From CAVQCA01 sp963763115 (GTDB taxonomy: Bacteria > Pseudomonadota > Gammaproteobacteria > UBA9214), in contig CAVXNM010000041.1 of the NCBI GenBank assembly GCA_963763115.1, positions 1-64,000 of the forward strand: a stretch of 64,000 bases of DNA. Direction: 5' to 3'. Below are positions 26,030 through 34,625 of the stretch, piece after piece. Both the position numbers and the translations under genes were made by a program. The notes below the pieces were generated by a model. It did not search any database and had not been told where the DNA came from. It saw only the letters and a program-made list of their open reading frames with translations. How positions within the stretch are numbered: the first letter of the stretch is position 1; each line of letters begins with the position of its first letter.

Positions 26030-26157
26030 CTCGGCTAAAAGGGTGGTCTGCCTGGCTGTCCAGCAAGCCTCAATTAATAGTCTATGCCGATTGAAAATTG
26101 TAAAGCTGCGTTGAATCGTTTTATGATCGAACTCGAAGTTCGCCTGTTGGACCACGG

Positions 26158-27492
26158 ATGAATAACAGCAATTACACAGAGTTATCTACAGGCTCGAACA
26201 TGACATCTAAAACGCCACTCGTCCATCGCAATATGGTGGTTCCCTTCGTGTTGTTGATCACCTGCTTTGCCGCCTGGGGTGTTGCGGCCAATATGACCGA
26301 TCCCCTGGTCAAGGTGTTCAGCAAGATTTTCACGATGAGTACACTGCAGTCTGCGTTTGTGCAGTTCTGCTATTACGGCGCTTATTTCTGTCTGGCCCTG
26401 CCGGCGGCGTTTATCAACCGGCGCTTTTCCTACAAGACCGGTGTGCTCACCGGGCTGGGTCTTGCGGCATCCGGAGCGTTACTGTTCTACCCGGCGAGTC
26501 TCGCCATGACCTACGGCTTCTTTCTGCTGGCCCTGTTTGTGCTCGCGGCCGGCCTGTCGATCCTGGAGACGTCGGCAAACCCGTTCGTCATCGCCATGGG
26601 ACCGGAGAGCAACGCGACCCGTCGCCTGAACCTGGCGCAGGCCTTTAACCCGGTCGGCACCAATATCGGGGTGCTGCTGGCCGCGACGCTGATCCTGCCA
26701 AATCTGCATGTGGCAACGGGCGAAGAGCGCGCAGCGATGACAGTCGAGGCGCTGCGAGCCATACAGTCTGCGGAACTGAACGCGGTCATGACCCCGTATG
26801 TCACCATGGCCTTCGTCCTGGTGCTGATCTGGGTTGGCATCGCGCTGACCCGGATGCCCACTGCGCGTGAAGTGGCGGAGCACGGTCATGTTGAGGTCCA
26901 TTTCGGCGCAACGCTTGGACGCTTGCTGCAAAACCGGCACTACAGGTTCTGTGTCGTCGCGCAGTTCTTCAACGTCGCGGCGCAGACCTGCACCTGGACC
27001 TTCACGATTCAGTATGTGCAGGACGCGATCGGCGGGGACGAGGCCAATGCCGGGCAGTATCTGCAATACAGCCTGCTCGTCTTTCTGGTTTCGCGATTCA
27101 TCATGACCTGGGCCCTGGGATACGTGCGTCCCGCCCGTTTGCTCATGGTCATGGCGCTTGCCGGTATCGCTTTGTGCACCAATGCAGTCTTTAACTCCGG
27201 TCTTTCCGGCGTCTGGGCGATCGTCATGATATCGGCGTGCCTGTCGCTCATGTTCCCGACCATCTATGGGGTCGCGCTCCACGGCCTGGGAGAAGACACG
27301 AAGTTCGGAGCGGCCGGCCTGGTGATGGCGATTCTCGGCGGTGCATTGATGCCGCTGGTCCAGGGCGCGCTGATCGACCGCTTCGGCGCCGCGACCTCCT
27401 ATATCACGCCCGCGACCTGTTTCCTGGTCGTCGCCGCCTACGGCTGGTTCGACCTGGCATCAGCGACACGCAAGGGTATCGTGCATCCGTAG
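26158..27492 (+). CDS. fucP: FucP-type MFS sugar:H+ symporter
   Basis: A 444-residue inner-membrane permease of the FucP branch of the major facilitator superfamily, which imports L-fucose or related sugars with a proton. About 12 hydrophobic spans are visible. Family landmarks: FAAWGVAANMTDPLVKVFSK near residue 38 (the WG..N.TD stretch holds the proton-coupling Asp), QSAFVQFCYYGAYFCLALPA near residue 64, LETSANPFVIAMGPE near residue 138 with RRLNLAQAFNPVGTNIG, and a MFPTIYGVALHGLGEDTKFG near residue 364. An alternative start at 26200 would shorten it by 14 residues. No fucose isomerase or kinase gene is adjacent, so the sugar is not certain. Confidence 0.87.
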   Translation: MNNSNYTELSTGSNMTSKTPLVHRNMVVPFVLLITCFAAWGVAANMTDPLVKVFSKIFTMSTLQSAFVQFCYYGAYFCLALPAAFINRRFSYKTGVLTGLGLAASGALLFYPASLAMTYGFFLLALFVLAAGLSILETSANPFVIAMGPESNATRRLNLAQAFNPVGTNIGVLLAATLILPNLHVATGEERAAMTVEALRAIQSAELNAVMTPYVTMAFVLVLIWVGIALTRMPTAREVAEHGHVEVHFGATLGRLLQNRHYRFCVVAQFFNVAAQTCTWTFTIQYVQDAIGGDEANAGQYLQYSLLVFLVSRFIMTWALGYVRPARLLMVMALAGIALCTNAVFNSGLSGVWAIVMISACLSLMFPTIYGVALHGLGEDTKFGAAGLVMAILGGALMPLVQGALIDRFGAATSYITPATCFLVVAAYGWFDLASATRKGIVHP

Positions 27493-27710
27493 CGCCGGTC
27501 CACTGCGTAAACTCATCACCCGGAACGGACCCCATGTACCCGATTGTCGTAGCAACGATCATATGGACGGGGTTTTTCAACAAGCGGCTAGTGCGGCGTA
27601 GACCAGGCAATATACAATGAGCTTTAACAGCTCCCTCATCATGTGAAAAAGGGGCCGCCCATTAGCCGACTCCTTTTTTCGGGCTTGACAGCCATACACT
27701 CCTCTGAAAA
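27493..27710. other. Gap after fucP, probable terminator inside
   Basis: aaaaaggggc (27646) can pair with gcc...cctttttt (27665-27679), giving a weak AT-closed hairpin followed by a T-tract, a plausible terminator for fucP. A TTGACA hexamer at 27685 may be the -35 region of the next transcript, though no convincing -10 was found. Confidence 0.4.
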
Positions 27711-27852
27711 ACTCGGGCTCATGTTAACCGGATCACTGCGCCCCACGATTGCCTGCCTGCGCCGACTGCCCGAGTGGCGAGTGGCGTCGTGCCCGTGTGG
27801 CGCCTTGAAGGGAGTATCCGTCCGGTAACCGGTTCAGTAACCCCGATCATCG
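27711..27852 (+). promoter_or_regulatory. Structured leader of the EamA gene, possible riboswitch
   Basis: The stretch contains an exact 8-bp stem, actcgggc (27711-27718) with gcccgagt (27768-27775), and a longer-range pairing of ttaaccgga (27724) with tccggtaa (27821). It is followed immediately by a strong hairpin terminator and then the coding region. This is the layout of a transcription-attenuation leader. I compared it by eye with common riboswitch consensus cores (TPP, SAM, glycine, FMN, guanidine, Mn2+) and found no convincing match. Confidence 0.35.
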
Positions 27853-27885
27853 AAGGCCGCACGGTTCCGACCCTGCGGCCTTTTT
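27853..27885 (+). terminator. Intrinsic terminator upstream of the EamA gene
   Basis: aaggccgca (27853-27861) pairs with tgcggcctt (27874-27882) around a 12-base loop and runs into a T-tract (ttttt). It lies upstream of, not after, a coding region, so it probably regulates the next gene. Confidence 0.75.
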
Positions 27886-27916
27886 CGTTTTCGGGGTTTG
27901 AGTACGAGGCAGGGGC

Positions 27917-28852
27917 ATGCCAGCAGCGTTCGATGTTCAGCAAAGAGAGGTAACCCGGGTGTCCATACCCATGGCCTATATTGGCGTCATTATCATCTGG
28001 TCCACCACGCCGCTGGCGATCCAGTGGAGCGGCGACGGTGTCGGCTATCTGTTCGGCATCACCAGCCGCATGATCCTGGGCATGCTGGTCGGCCTGATGG
28101 TCGCCGGCCTGTTCAGTATCCCGCTGCCCTGGCATGCCGGTGCGCGCCGCACCTACCTGGCCGCCGGTCTGGGGATATTCTTCGCCATGACCTCGGTGTA
28201 CTGGTCCTCGCAGTTCATTCCCTCCGGCTGGATCTCGGTGCTGTTCGGTCTCGCGCCCATCGTGACCGGCCTGCTGGCGACCTTCCTGCTTGCCGAGCGG
28301 GCACTGGATGCCGCGCGACTCGCCGGCATGCTGCTCGGGCTGGCCGGACTGGCGATCATGCTGCTGGGTTCGCAGCGACTCGGTCCGCACGCCGTGTGGG
28401 GGATCGCCGGCATGGTGTTTTCGGTGACCACCTATTCGACAAGCGCCGTGGCCGTCAAGCGCATCGGCGCGGACGTTCCGGCGCTGGCCACCACCATCGG
28501 CGGACTGATGGTCGCGGTGCCGCTGCTGGTGTCGCTGTACCTCCTCAACGGAGAGTCGTTGCCGGCGGCGGTGCCGACGCGGGCGCTGCTGTCGATTGTC
28601 TACCTGGGCCTGATCGGCTCGGTGCTGGGCTTCGCCCTCTACTATTACGTGCTGCGGCACGTGGAGGCGACCCGTGTCGCATTGATCACGCTGGTCACGC
28701 CGGTGCTGGCGCTGATGCTGGGGCACCTGCTGAACGGCGAGGCCCTGCAACCCGAGGTCGTGCTCGGCACCGCGGCCATCCTCTCCGGCCTGCTGATGTT
28801 CGAGTACGGTCAGGCGGCCGCCAAATGGGTCCGCGATACCCTGATGGGGTGA
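27917..28852 (+). CDS. EamA/DMT-family inner-membrane transporter
   Basis: A 311-residue protein with about ten hydrophobic spans, two repeated five-helix EamA units (residues about 19-145 and 165-300). Typical segments are IIIWSTTPLAIQW, VYWSSQFIPSGWISVLFGLAP and YYYVLRHVEATRVALITLVTPVLALMLG broken over two helices. It is a probable metabolite exporter; substrate unknown. Two starts are possible: ATG at 27917 next to aggggc, or GTG at 27959 spaced 8 bases from gagagg. The second gives a shorter, more typical N-terminus. Confidence 0.8.
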   Translation: MPAAFDVQQREVTRVSIPMAYIGVIIIWSTTPLAIQWSGDGVGYLFGITSRMILGMLVGLMVAGLFSIPLPWHAGARRTYLAAGLGIFFAMTSVYWSSQFIPSGWISVLFGLAPIVTGLLATFLLAERALDAARLAGMLLGLAGLAIMLLGSQRLGPHAVWGIAGMVFSVTTYSTSAVAVKRIGADVPALATTIGGLMVAVPLLVSLYLLNGESLPAAVPTRALLSIVYLGLIGSVLGFALYYYVLRHVEATRVALITLVTPVLALMLGHLLNGEALQPEVVLGTAAILSGLLMFEYGQAAAKWVRDTLMG

Positions 28853-28860
28853 ACAACCGT

Positions 28861-28906
28861 CAAGGGGCAGACCACCGGTTATACTTGTCGGAGACAGACC
28901 ACGAGG
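28861..28906. repeat. Degenerate family A copies
   Basis: aaggggcagaccaccgg and cggagacagaccacgag are two direct, decayed copies of the family A left end between the EamA gene and the next one. They are the last family A copies seen in the window. Confidence 0.5.
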
Positions 28907-28945
28907 TGAATAACCCGGAATACTCCGGGCCGGAAGGAGCATAAG

Positions 28946-29317
28946 CTGGAGCGGCGCATTTACTTTCTGGCGGGAGACACATTGTCCAACACCGTCATGG
29001 GCATGGCCGCCGCGTGGCTGGCAAGCGCGATGGTCGATCCGTCCTGGCCCATGTCGGCCGCCATGTTCGCGGGCATGCTCGCCGGCATGGGACCGGGGCT
29101 GCTGCTGATGCCGGTATTCGTGGGCCTGTTCGGCGCGATGGAGGTCATGCTGCCCGTCATGCTGACGGCGATGCTGGCCGGCATGGTGTTCGGAATGGCG
29201 GGCGCGGTGCAGGCACCGGCTGCCCCGGCGGTGCTCCTCGGCGGTGGATCCATCGGCCTCCTGGTCCTGTTGCTGACCTATGCCGTGGATGCCTGCCTGC
29301 GCGGCAGGCGTCTGTGA
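28946..29317 (+). CDS. Met/Gly-rich small membrane protein, probable CTG start
   Basis: A hydrophobic protein with three or four membrane spans, rich in Met and Gly (MFAGMLAGMGPGLLLMPV, MLTAMLAGMVFGMAGAV). The first usual start in frame is TTG at 28982, but its upstream sequence is a poor ribosome site. A CTG at 28946 lies 6 bases after a near-perfect ggaaggag and would give 123 residues opening LERRIYFLAGDTLSN. I therefore favour a non-AUG start; a CTG that replaced ATG by mutation or error is equally possible. The stop overlaps the next ATG by one base, so the two genes are probably translated together. Function unknown. Confidence 0.6.
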   Translation: MERRIYFLAGDTLSNTVMGMAAAWLASAMVDPSWPMSAAMFAGMLAGMGPGLLLMPVFVGLFGAMEVMLPVMLTAMLAGMVFGMAGAVQAPAAPAVLLGGGSIGLLVLLLTYAVDACLRGRRL

Positions 29318-29922
29318 TGGAAACGTCGACGCAGCGGAAGTGGGACTTCTCCGCCGGTTTCTATGACCTGCTAGCCTACGGTCCCGAGCGGCGCTGGGCG
29401 CCCTGCAAGCGGAAGCTGTTTGCCCACATGCAGGGCAAGGTGTTGTTTGTTGCTGTGGGCACCGGGCAGGATATCCCGTTCTTCCCGCCCGGGCGTGACA
29501 TCGTCGGCATCGACATCAGCCCGCGCATGCTGGCGAAGGCGAGGGAGCGTGCCGCGGACTATGTCGGTTCACTGGAGCTGCGTTTGATGGACATCCATGC
29601 GCTCGAATTCTTCGACCACAGTTTCGACCAGGTGGTGACCTCCTGCACCTTCTGCTCGGTGCCGGATCCGGTCGCGGGACTCATCGCCCTGCGCCGGGTG
29701 CTGAAGCCGGGCGGTGAGCTGTACATGTTCGAGCATACCGGCAGCCACGTGTTCCCGTTCAACCTGATGCTGAATGTCATGACACCACTCTGGAAGCCCA
29801 TCGGCCCGGAGATGAACCGCGATACGGTCGCCAACGTGCAAAAGGCCGGTTTCGAAATCCGCCAGGTCAACAATATCTATCTCGATGTCGTCAAGACCAT
29901 TATCGCCACCTCACCGGCCTGA
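29317..29922 (+). CDS. Class I SAM-dependent methyltransferase
   Basis: A 201-residue methyltransferase whose ATG overlaps the preceding stop codon (tgatgg). Motif I is VLFVAVGTGQDIPFFPPG near residue 40, followed by IVGIDISPRMLAKARERA near residue 60 (the acidic residue that binds the SAM ribose) and FDQVVTSCTFCSVPDP near residue 100. It belongs to the UbiE/Methyltransf_11-like group; phospholipid N-methyltransferases have a similar layout. Pairing with the membrane protein upstream suggests a membrane lipid or quinone substrate, but this is inference only. Confidence 0.8.
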   Translation: METSTQRKWDFSAGFYDLLAYGPERRWAPCKRKLFAHMQGKVLFVAVGTGQDIPFFPPGRDIVGIDISPRMLAKARERAADYVGSLELRLMDIHALEFFDHSFDQVVTSCTFCSVPDPVAGLIALRRVLKPGGELYMFEHTGSHVFPFNLMLNVMTPLWKPIGPEMNRDTVANVQKAGFEIRQVNNIYLDVVKTIIATSPA

Positions 29923-30038
29923 GCGGGCCGCGGGGATGCGTGCGTGAAAAGGGGACAAATTGACGCATAAAATTGGGGCTCCTATTGTGTTCCTTTTGTC
30001 GGGTTTTCATACTGGCGCTATTGCGCGATAGTTGACCT

Positions 30039-33000
30039 ATGGTCCAGCTCCCCACCGTCTCCGAGGCCAACACCCGCGATGAGTTCACGGCCACCCCGGT
30101 CGGCGACTACGAACTGCTCGACTTCGGTGCCGGGCGTAAACTGGAACGCTGGGGTGCGTACTCGGTCGACCGGCCGGACCGCCTGGCCCGGGGGAAACCC
30201 GCGTCGCTGCCCTGGACGGCGGACTGGACCTGGTTCGGAGACCCCGGCCAGCCGGGCCGCTGGGAACCGGCCTGCGACGGCCTGCTCCGGGAGTGGACGG
30301 TGCGGATCGGCGACCAGAGCGTGCCCTGCCGCCTGGACGCGCACGGCCGCGTCGGTTTGCAGGGGCGCGACATCCCGTGCGCCGCCTGGGTGCGCCGGCG
30401 CCTCGAGGGCTGCTACGACATTGAGGACCTGCGCGTACTCAATCTCTTCGGCGGCAACGGCTTCGTCACGGCGCAGGCGCTGAAAGCCGGCGCGACGGTG
30501 GTGCACGTCGATGCCGGCGAGGAGATGCTCGCGCTGGCGCGTGCCACGGCCGGCGAGCACAACGTCGAGTATGTGCACGAGAACGTCATGGACTATGTCG
30601 AGGACCTGCTGCGCCGGCAGCAGCGCTTCGACCTGATCGTGCTGCCCGTGCCACCGCTCGGCCATGGCCCGAAGCGCCAGCTCTGGGACCGCGAGGTGGA
30701 CATGCCGAAGCTGGTCAGGTATCTGCCGCGGCTGATCACGGATGACTGCCTCGGCGTCTGGTTGTCCACCGATGGCGGGGCGATCACCTGGAAGGCCGAA
30801 GGACTGGGGCAGCTGCTGCGCGAAGTGCTGCCCGGCTGCACCATTGAACCCCTGCACCTGGGCGTGGCGAGCGCCGATGGGCGCGTGCTGCCAGCAGGCG
30901 TGGCCGCTCGCTGGTACGACGAGACGGAATTCCTGCAGACCGGCGGCATGCCGCTGACGGCCGCGCAGCTCGAGGAGCGCCTCGATGTCCACATGGTGTC
31001 GCTCGGCGCCGCCGAGGCGCCGGCGCGGGAACTGGCGGAGTTTCCGCGCGCGCGCCAGGATTTCGTGCTGCACTGGGTCGGCGTCGTCGGGCGCAGCAGC
31101 CACGGCATGGCGTTCAATTTCGTCGCGCATGTGTGCCGCGCGCTGCGTCTGATGGACGAGGCCGGCGTGGAGGCCTGGCTGCTGCACTGCATGGATATCT
31201 ACGACACCCGCGGCCTGTATCCGGCCGTGGCCGCATTCAAGGACGTGGAATCGTTCGCGCGCGAGCATCAGTCGCGCACTACCGGCCTGGCCTTCGAGGA
31301 AGTCGCCGGCGTGCTGGAGGCTTTTATCCACGGCCTGAACGGGAGGCGCCTCAAGATCGCCTGCGATGAACAGCCCTGGACGGATACCGAGACCCTGCAC
31401 CTGCCGGCCTCGGTCAGCCGGTTCGAGACGCGCGAGGAGAATTTCCAGCTCTACAAGGCGATGGTGGTGCACCAGTGGGCGCAGACCTGGTACGGCACCT
31501 GGCGGGTAGCGCTGGACGGAGAGCAGGCGCGCTACCCGGATGACCAGCAGGCGCTCACGCGTTTCCATGCCCTGGAAACCCTGCGCCTGGATGCCCGCAT
31601 CCGTACCGCGCTGCCGGGGGTGTACCGTCAGCTGCGGCCATTGCGCGAGCACACCGACCGTCATCTGGACGACGTCTGGCGGGCCGCAGCCGCGAAGCTG
31701 GAACACCCCGACGCCACGGTGAAGGACAGCCTCGCGTTGCTCCCCGGCCTCATCGCCGCCCCGCAGCCGCCGCCGGCGTTCTACCAGGGGGTGCTGCGCC
31801 CGGACGCGGTGGAGCAGGTGCGCCGCGCGCGCATCGAGGCGGACAGCCAGTCCTTCCGGCTGGGCCTGCTGCGCATGCAGAAGGAACTGGAAACGCCGGC
31901 CGACGCGGGAGACGAACCCGGAGTGAAGGAGAGCGAAGGCGGCGAAAAGCGCCTGCCGTTCGAGTTGCGCAAGGTGCCGGCGGAGGAGATGCCGGACGGC
32001 TTTACCTTCGAGATCGAACTGGACGGGCGGCCGCTACCGCCGCCCGATAACGTCAAGGGTACGATGGCGTCCATCCTGCAGGACCTCGGGGACATCCCCG
32101 AGGACTATCTGTACGCGGCGGGCGATGGCGCGTATTTCGCGGGCGATGCCGGCGAGCGTAGCGCCGAGGATGTCTGGAAGGGCACCTACCACGAGGAAGG
32201 TGCCTTTCTCTACAACGAGTGGGATTACGAGCGCCAGCACTACCGCAAGAACTGGGCGGTGCTGCGCGAACTGGAGGTCACACCGCGCCACGACAGCTTC
32301 GTCGCGGACACGCTGGTGAAGTACCGCGGACTGGCCGCCGCGCTGCGGCGCACCTTCGAGGCGCTGCGTGGCGAGGACAAGCTGCTGAAGAAACAGCCCT
32401 ACGGGGAGAACATCGACATCGATGCGCTGGTCGAGGCCTGGGCGGACACCCGCATCGGCCGGGAAATGCCCGACCGGCTGTTCACCAAGATGCACAAGCT
32501 GGAGCGCAACATTGCGGTGATGTTCATGGTGGACATGAGCGGCTCGACCAAGGGCTGGATCAACGAGGCCGAACGCGAGGCGCTGGTGCTGCTGTGCGAG
32601 TCGCTGGAGACGCTCGGCGACCGCTACGCGATCTACGGCTTTTCCGGGATCACGCGCAAGCGCTGCGAGGTCTACCGCATCAAGGGCTTCGACGATCCCT
32701 ACAGCGACAAGGTCAGGGCGCGCATCAGCGGCATCACCCCGAAGGACTACACCCGCATGGGGGTGACCATCCGCCACCTGACCCGTCTGCTGAACGAGGT
32801 GGAGGCGCGCACCAAACTGCTGGTCACGCTCTCCGACGGCAAGCCGGATGACTACGACACCTACCGTGGCGCCTACGGCATCGAGGATACGCGCCAGGCC
32901 CTGATCGAGGCCAAGCGCAACGGCATCCACGCCTTCTGCATCACCATAGACACCGAGGCGCGGGACTACCTTCCGCATATGTACGGGGCGGTGAACTACA

Positions 33001-33068
33001 CGGTGATCGACGAGGTGCGCAAGCTGCCGCTGAAGGTCTCGGACATCTACCGGCGGCTGACGACCTGA
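30039..33068 (+). CDS. Methyltransferase fused to NorD/CbbO-like VWA protein
   Basis: One uninterrupted 1009-residue frame with two parts. Residues about 22-300 form a Rossmann methyltransferase: DYELLDFGAGRKLERWGAY opens it, motif I is LRVLNLFGGNGFVTAQAL near 131-148, then VVHVDAGEEML; the layout is that of RlmI/RlmK-like rRNA methyltransferases. Residues about 340-1009 resemble NorD/CbbO proteins: a helical region, an acidic middle, and a C-terminal von Willebrand A domain with MIDAS motif MVDMSGSTKG near residue 829 and LVTLSDGKPDDYD near residue 928. NorD and CbbO normally work with a MoxR-type AAA+ ATPase (NorQ/CbbQ) to activate metalloenzymes; none is present here. No frameshift or stop separates the halves. 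The methyltransferase fusion is unusual to me. Confidence 0.8.
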   Translation: MVQLPTVSEANTRDEFTATPVGDYELLDFGAGRKLERWGAYSVDRPDRLARGKPASLPWTADWTWFGDPGQPGRWEPACDGLLREWTVRIGDQSVPCRLDAHGRVGLQGRDIPCAAWVRRRLEGCYDIEDLRVLNLFGGNGFVTAQALKAGATVVHVDAGEEMLALARATAGEHNVEYVHENVMDYVEDLLRRQQRFDLIVLPVPPLGHGPKRQLWDREVDMPKLVRYLPRLITDDCLGVWLSTDGGAITWKAEGLGQLLREVLPGCTIEPLHLGVASADGRVLPAGVAARWYDETEFLQTGGMPLTAAQLEERLDVHMVSLGAAEAPARELAEFPRARQDFVLHWVGVVGRSSHGMAFNFVAHVCRALRLMDEAGVEAWLLHCMDIYDTRGLYPAVAAFKDVESFAREHQSRTTGLAFEEVAGVLEAFIHGLNGRRLKIACDEQPWTDTETLHLPASVSRFETREENFQLYKAMVVHQWAQTWYGTWRVALDGEQARYPDDQQALTRFHALETLRLDARIRTALPGVYRQLRPLREHTDRHLDDVWRAAAAKLEHPDATVKDSLALLPGLIAAPQPPPAFYQGVLRPDAVEQVRRARIEADSQSFRLGLLRMQKELETPADAGDEPGVKESEGGEKRLPFELRKVPAEEMPDGFTFEIELDGRPLPPPDNVKGTMASILQDLGDIPEDYLYAAGDGAYFAGDAGERSAEDVWKGTYHEEGAFLYNEWDYERQHYRKNWAVLRELEVTPRHDSFVADTLVKYRGLAAALRRTFEALRGEDKLLKKQPYGENIDIDALVEAWADTRIGREMPDRLFTKMHKLERNIAVMFMVDMSGSTKGWINEAEREALVLLCESLETLGDRYAIYGFSGITRKRCEVYRIKGFDDPYSDKVRARISGITPKDYTRMGVTIRHLTRLLNEVEARTKLLVTLSDGKPDDYDTYRGAYGIEDTRQALIEAKRNGIHAFCITIDTEARDYLPHMYGAVNYTVIDEVRKLPLKVSDIYRRLTT

Positions 33069-33253
33069 ACGCCGGTGGTGTCGTGAAGACTCTGAGAAAT
33101 GCAGGAAATCTGGAATAAACGGTCAATTTGAACGAAGCGTTAATGTTGTTGCCAGATATTGCGAGCACAACACGGTCGGACGGCCGCTCACGGCGATTGG
33201 ACGACTGGCGGTGTCAAACCGTATATCAATGAGTGACACAGTGAGGGGTATCC

Positions 33254-34006
33254 ATGATCTTTCGTCAACTGTTCGAATCGCAGTCCAGTACCTACACCTA
33301 CCTGCTCGGTGATCCGGCAAGCGGGCAGGCGCTGCTCATCGATCCGGTGATCGAGACCGCCGATCGGGATCTGGCGCTCGTACAGGAACTGGGCCTGACG
33401 CTGGCCTGCACGCTGGAGACCCATGTGCATGCCGACCATCTCACGGCCGCCTACCGGCTCAAGGAACTGGCCGGCTCGCACATCGCCGGCCCGGCGCACG
33501 ACCGGCTGCATTGCCGGGATATTTGGGTGGAGGACGGCGTGCTGTTCGAACTTGGCGCCATCAGCCTGCTGCCGCTGTTCACGCCCGGACACACCGCCAC
33601 ACATTACTGTTACCTGCAGCAGCAGGGTGATACCGCACGGGTGTTCACCGGCGATGCCCTGCTGATCGACGGTTGCGGGCGCACCGATTTTCAGGGCGGC
33701 GATGCCGCGTCGCTGTATCGCTCCATCCGCGAGCGGTTGTTCACCCTGCCGGAGGACACGCTGGCCTATCCGGGGCACGACTATAATGGCCGTTGCGTGT
33801 CCACCATCCGCCAGGAGCAGGACCGCAATCCGCGCCTCGGAGGCAACCGCCCGCTGGAGGAGTTCGTGAACCTCATGCATGGTCTGGAGCTGCCTTACCC
33901 CAGGCGCATGGACCTGGCGGTGCCGGCCAACGAGTTGTGCGGTGACTGCCCGGCCGAGGTGCCGACGGGTTTCATCGGCTATTGCGAATCCCTGCGGCAG
34001 GGATAG
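33254..34006 (+). CDS. ETHE1-type persulfide dioxygenase
   Basis: A 250-residue MBL-fold iron enzyme that oxidises glutathione persulfide to sulfite, part of sulfide detoxification. Landmarks: MIFRQLFESQSSTYTYLLGD at the N-terminus, metal motif THVHADHLTA near residue 57, FTPGHTATHYCYL near 111, FTGDALLIDGCGRTDFQGG near 135 and PGHDYNGRCVSTIRQEQ near 175. Length and motif order match bacterial persulfide dioxygenases. The rhodanese and small membrane protein just downstream fit a sulfane-sulfur pathway. Start ATG at 33254 after gtgaggggtatcc. Confidence 0.9.
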   Translation: MIFRQLFESQSSTYTYLLGDPASGQALLIDPVIETADRDLALVQELGLTLACTLETHVHADHLTAAYRLKELAGSHIAGPAHDRLHCRDIWVEDGVLFELGAISLLPLFTPGHTATHYCYLQQQGDTARVFTGDALLIDGCGRTDFQGGDAASLYRSIRERLFTLPEDTLAYPGHDYNGRCVSTIRQEQDRNPRLGGNRPLEEFVNLMHGLELPYPRRMDLAVPANELCGDCPAEVPTGFIGYCESLRQG

Positions 34007-34173
34007 GAAGCCCCTCCGGTCCGGCGATTCGGGGACTTTTCACTGATGAATCAACACCTGCCAGCGGGCTTATCATAAAGGACACGAGCATCTTAACTCC
34101 CTGATTAACAACATTGTTATGTAAATAATAATATTGTAATATACAGCCAGGACCGGATCAGTGGAGGTGATAC

Positions 34174-34326
34174 ATGCATTTCGAGAACTGGATGGTGACC
34201 GCTGTCGTCGTCGTGCTCATCACGTTGGTCATGGTGGTGGTGGGTCTGTTGTCGCTGGTGTGCCATTCACTCTGCCAGCGGCTGGAGAAATGCGGCGAGC
34301 GGGGAGAGTGGCCATGCCGGTCGTGA
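34174..34326 (+). CDS. Small membrane protein (50 residues)
   Basis: ATG at 34174 is preceded by tggaggtgatac, a strong ribosome site. The product has one hydrophobic span (WMVTAVVVVLITLVMVVVGL) and a Cys-rich cytoplasmic tail with four Cys (CHSLCQRLEKCGERGEWPC, residues 30-48). The stop at 34324-34326 overlaps the rhodanese start by 13 bases, which implies coupled translation. Cys spacing (C-x3-C-x5-C-x7-C) could bind metal or carry sulfane sulfur, but this is speculation. No similar family recognised; the gene is small enough to be missed by standard callers. Confidence 0.6.
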   Translation: MHFENWMVTAVVVVLITLVMVVVGLLSLVCHSLCQRLEKCGERGEWPCRS

Positions 34327-34625
34327 ACCTGGAGATGCACAGGCCGCGCCTCCCCGGCGAGGAAACCCTGTCACGCGCGGATGCCACGCGCCTGCTTGCG
34401 GGTGGCGGGCAGCTGCTGGATGTTCGTTTACCCGAAGAGTCCGGCCGTGATGCCATGCCCGGCGCGCTGAACCTGCCGGCGGATGCTCTCTGCTATGAAT
34501 ACCGGCGGCTCAACAAGCGGCGTCCGGTCATTCTGTACTGCACCAGCCACTTTCATTGCACCCGCATCGCCAGCCTGCTGGCGGGAGAAGGGTTCTCGGA
34601 TATCTATCACCTGTCCGTGCATTGA
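34314..34625 (+). CDS. Single-domain rhodanese
   Basis: A 103-residue rhodanese-fold protein. ATG at 34314 overlaps the preceding small gene. Family features: ADATRLLAGGGQLLDVRLPEE near residue 20 (the DVR motif), AMPGALNLPADAL near 44, and RPVILYCTSHFHCTRIASLL near 70, where the Cys in LYCTS is the persulfide-carrying residue. The active-site loop CTSHFHC is followed by Thr and Arg and contains a second Cys. It probably passes sulfane sulfur to or from the persulfide dioxygenase encoded upstream. Confidence 0.85.
   Translation: MPVVNLEMHRPRLPGEETLSRADATRLLAGGGQLLDVRLPEESGRDAMPGALNLPADALCYEYRRLNKRRPVILYCTSHFHCTRIASLLAGEGFSDIYHLSVH

Noticed and set aside
27643..27828. 61-codon frame before the EamA gene
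   Set aside because: No ribosome site or motif, and it lies over the structured leader.
30018..31706. Long - strand open frame (562 codons) opposite the methyltransferase/VWA gene
   Set aside because: It is a shadow caused by GC-rich codons of the + strand gene, with Arg/Gln/His-rich composition and no motif.
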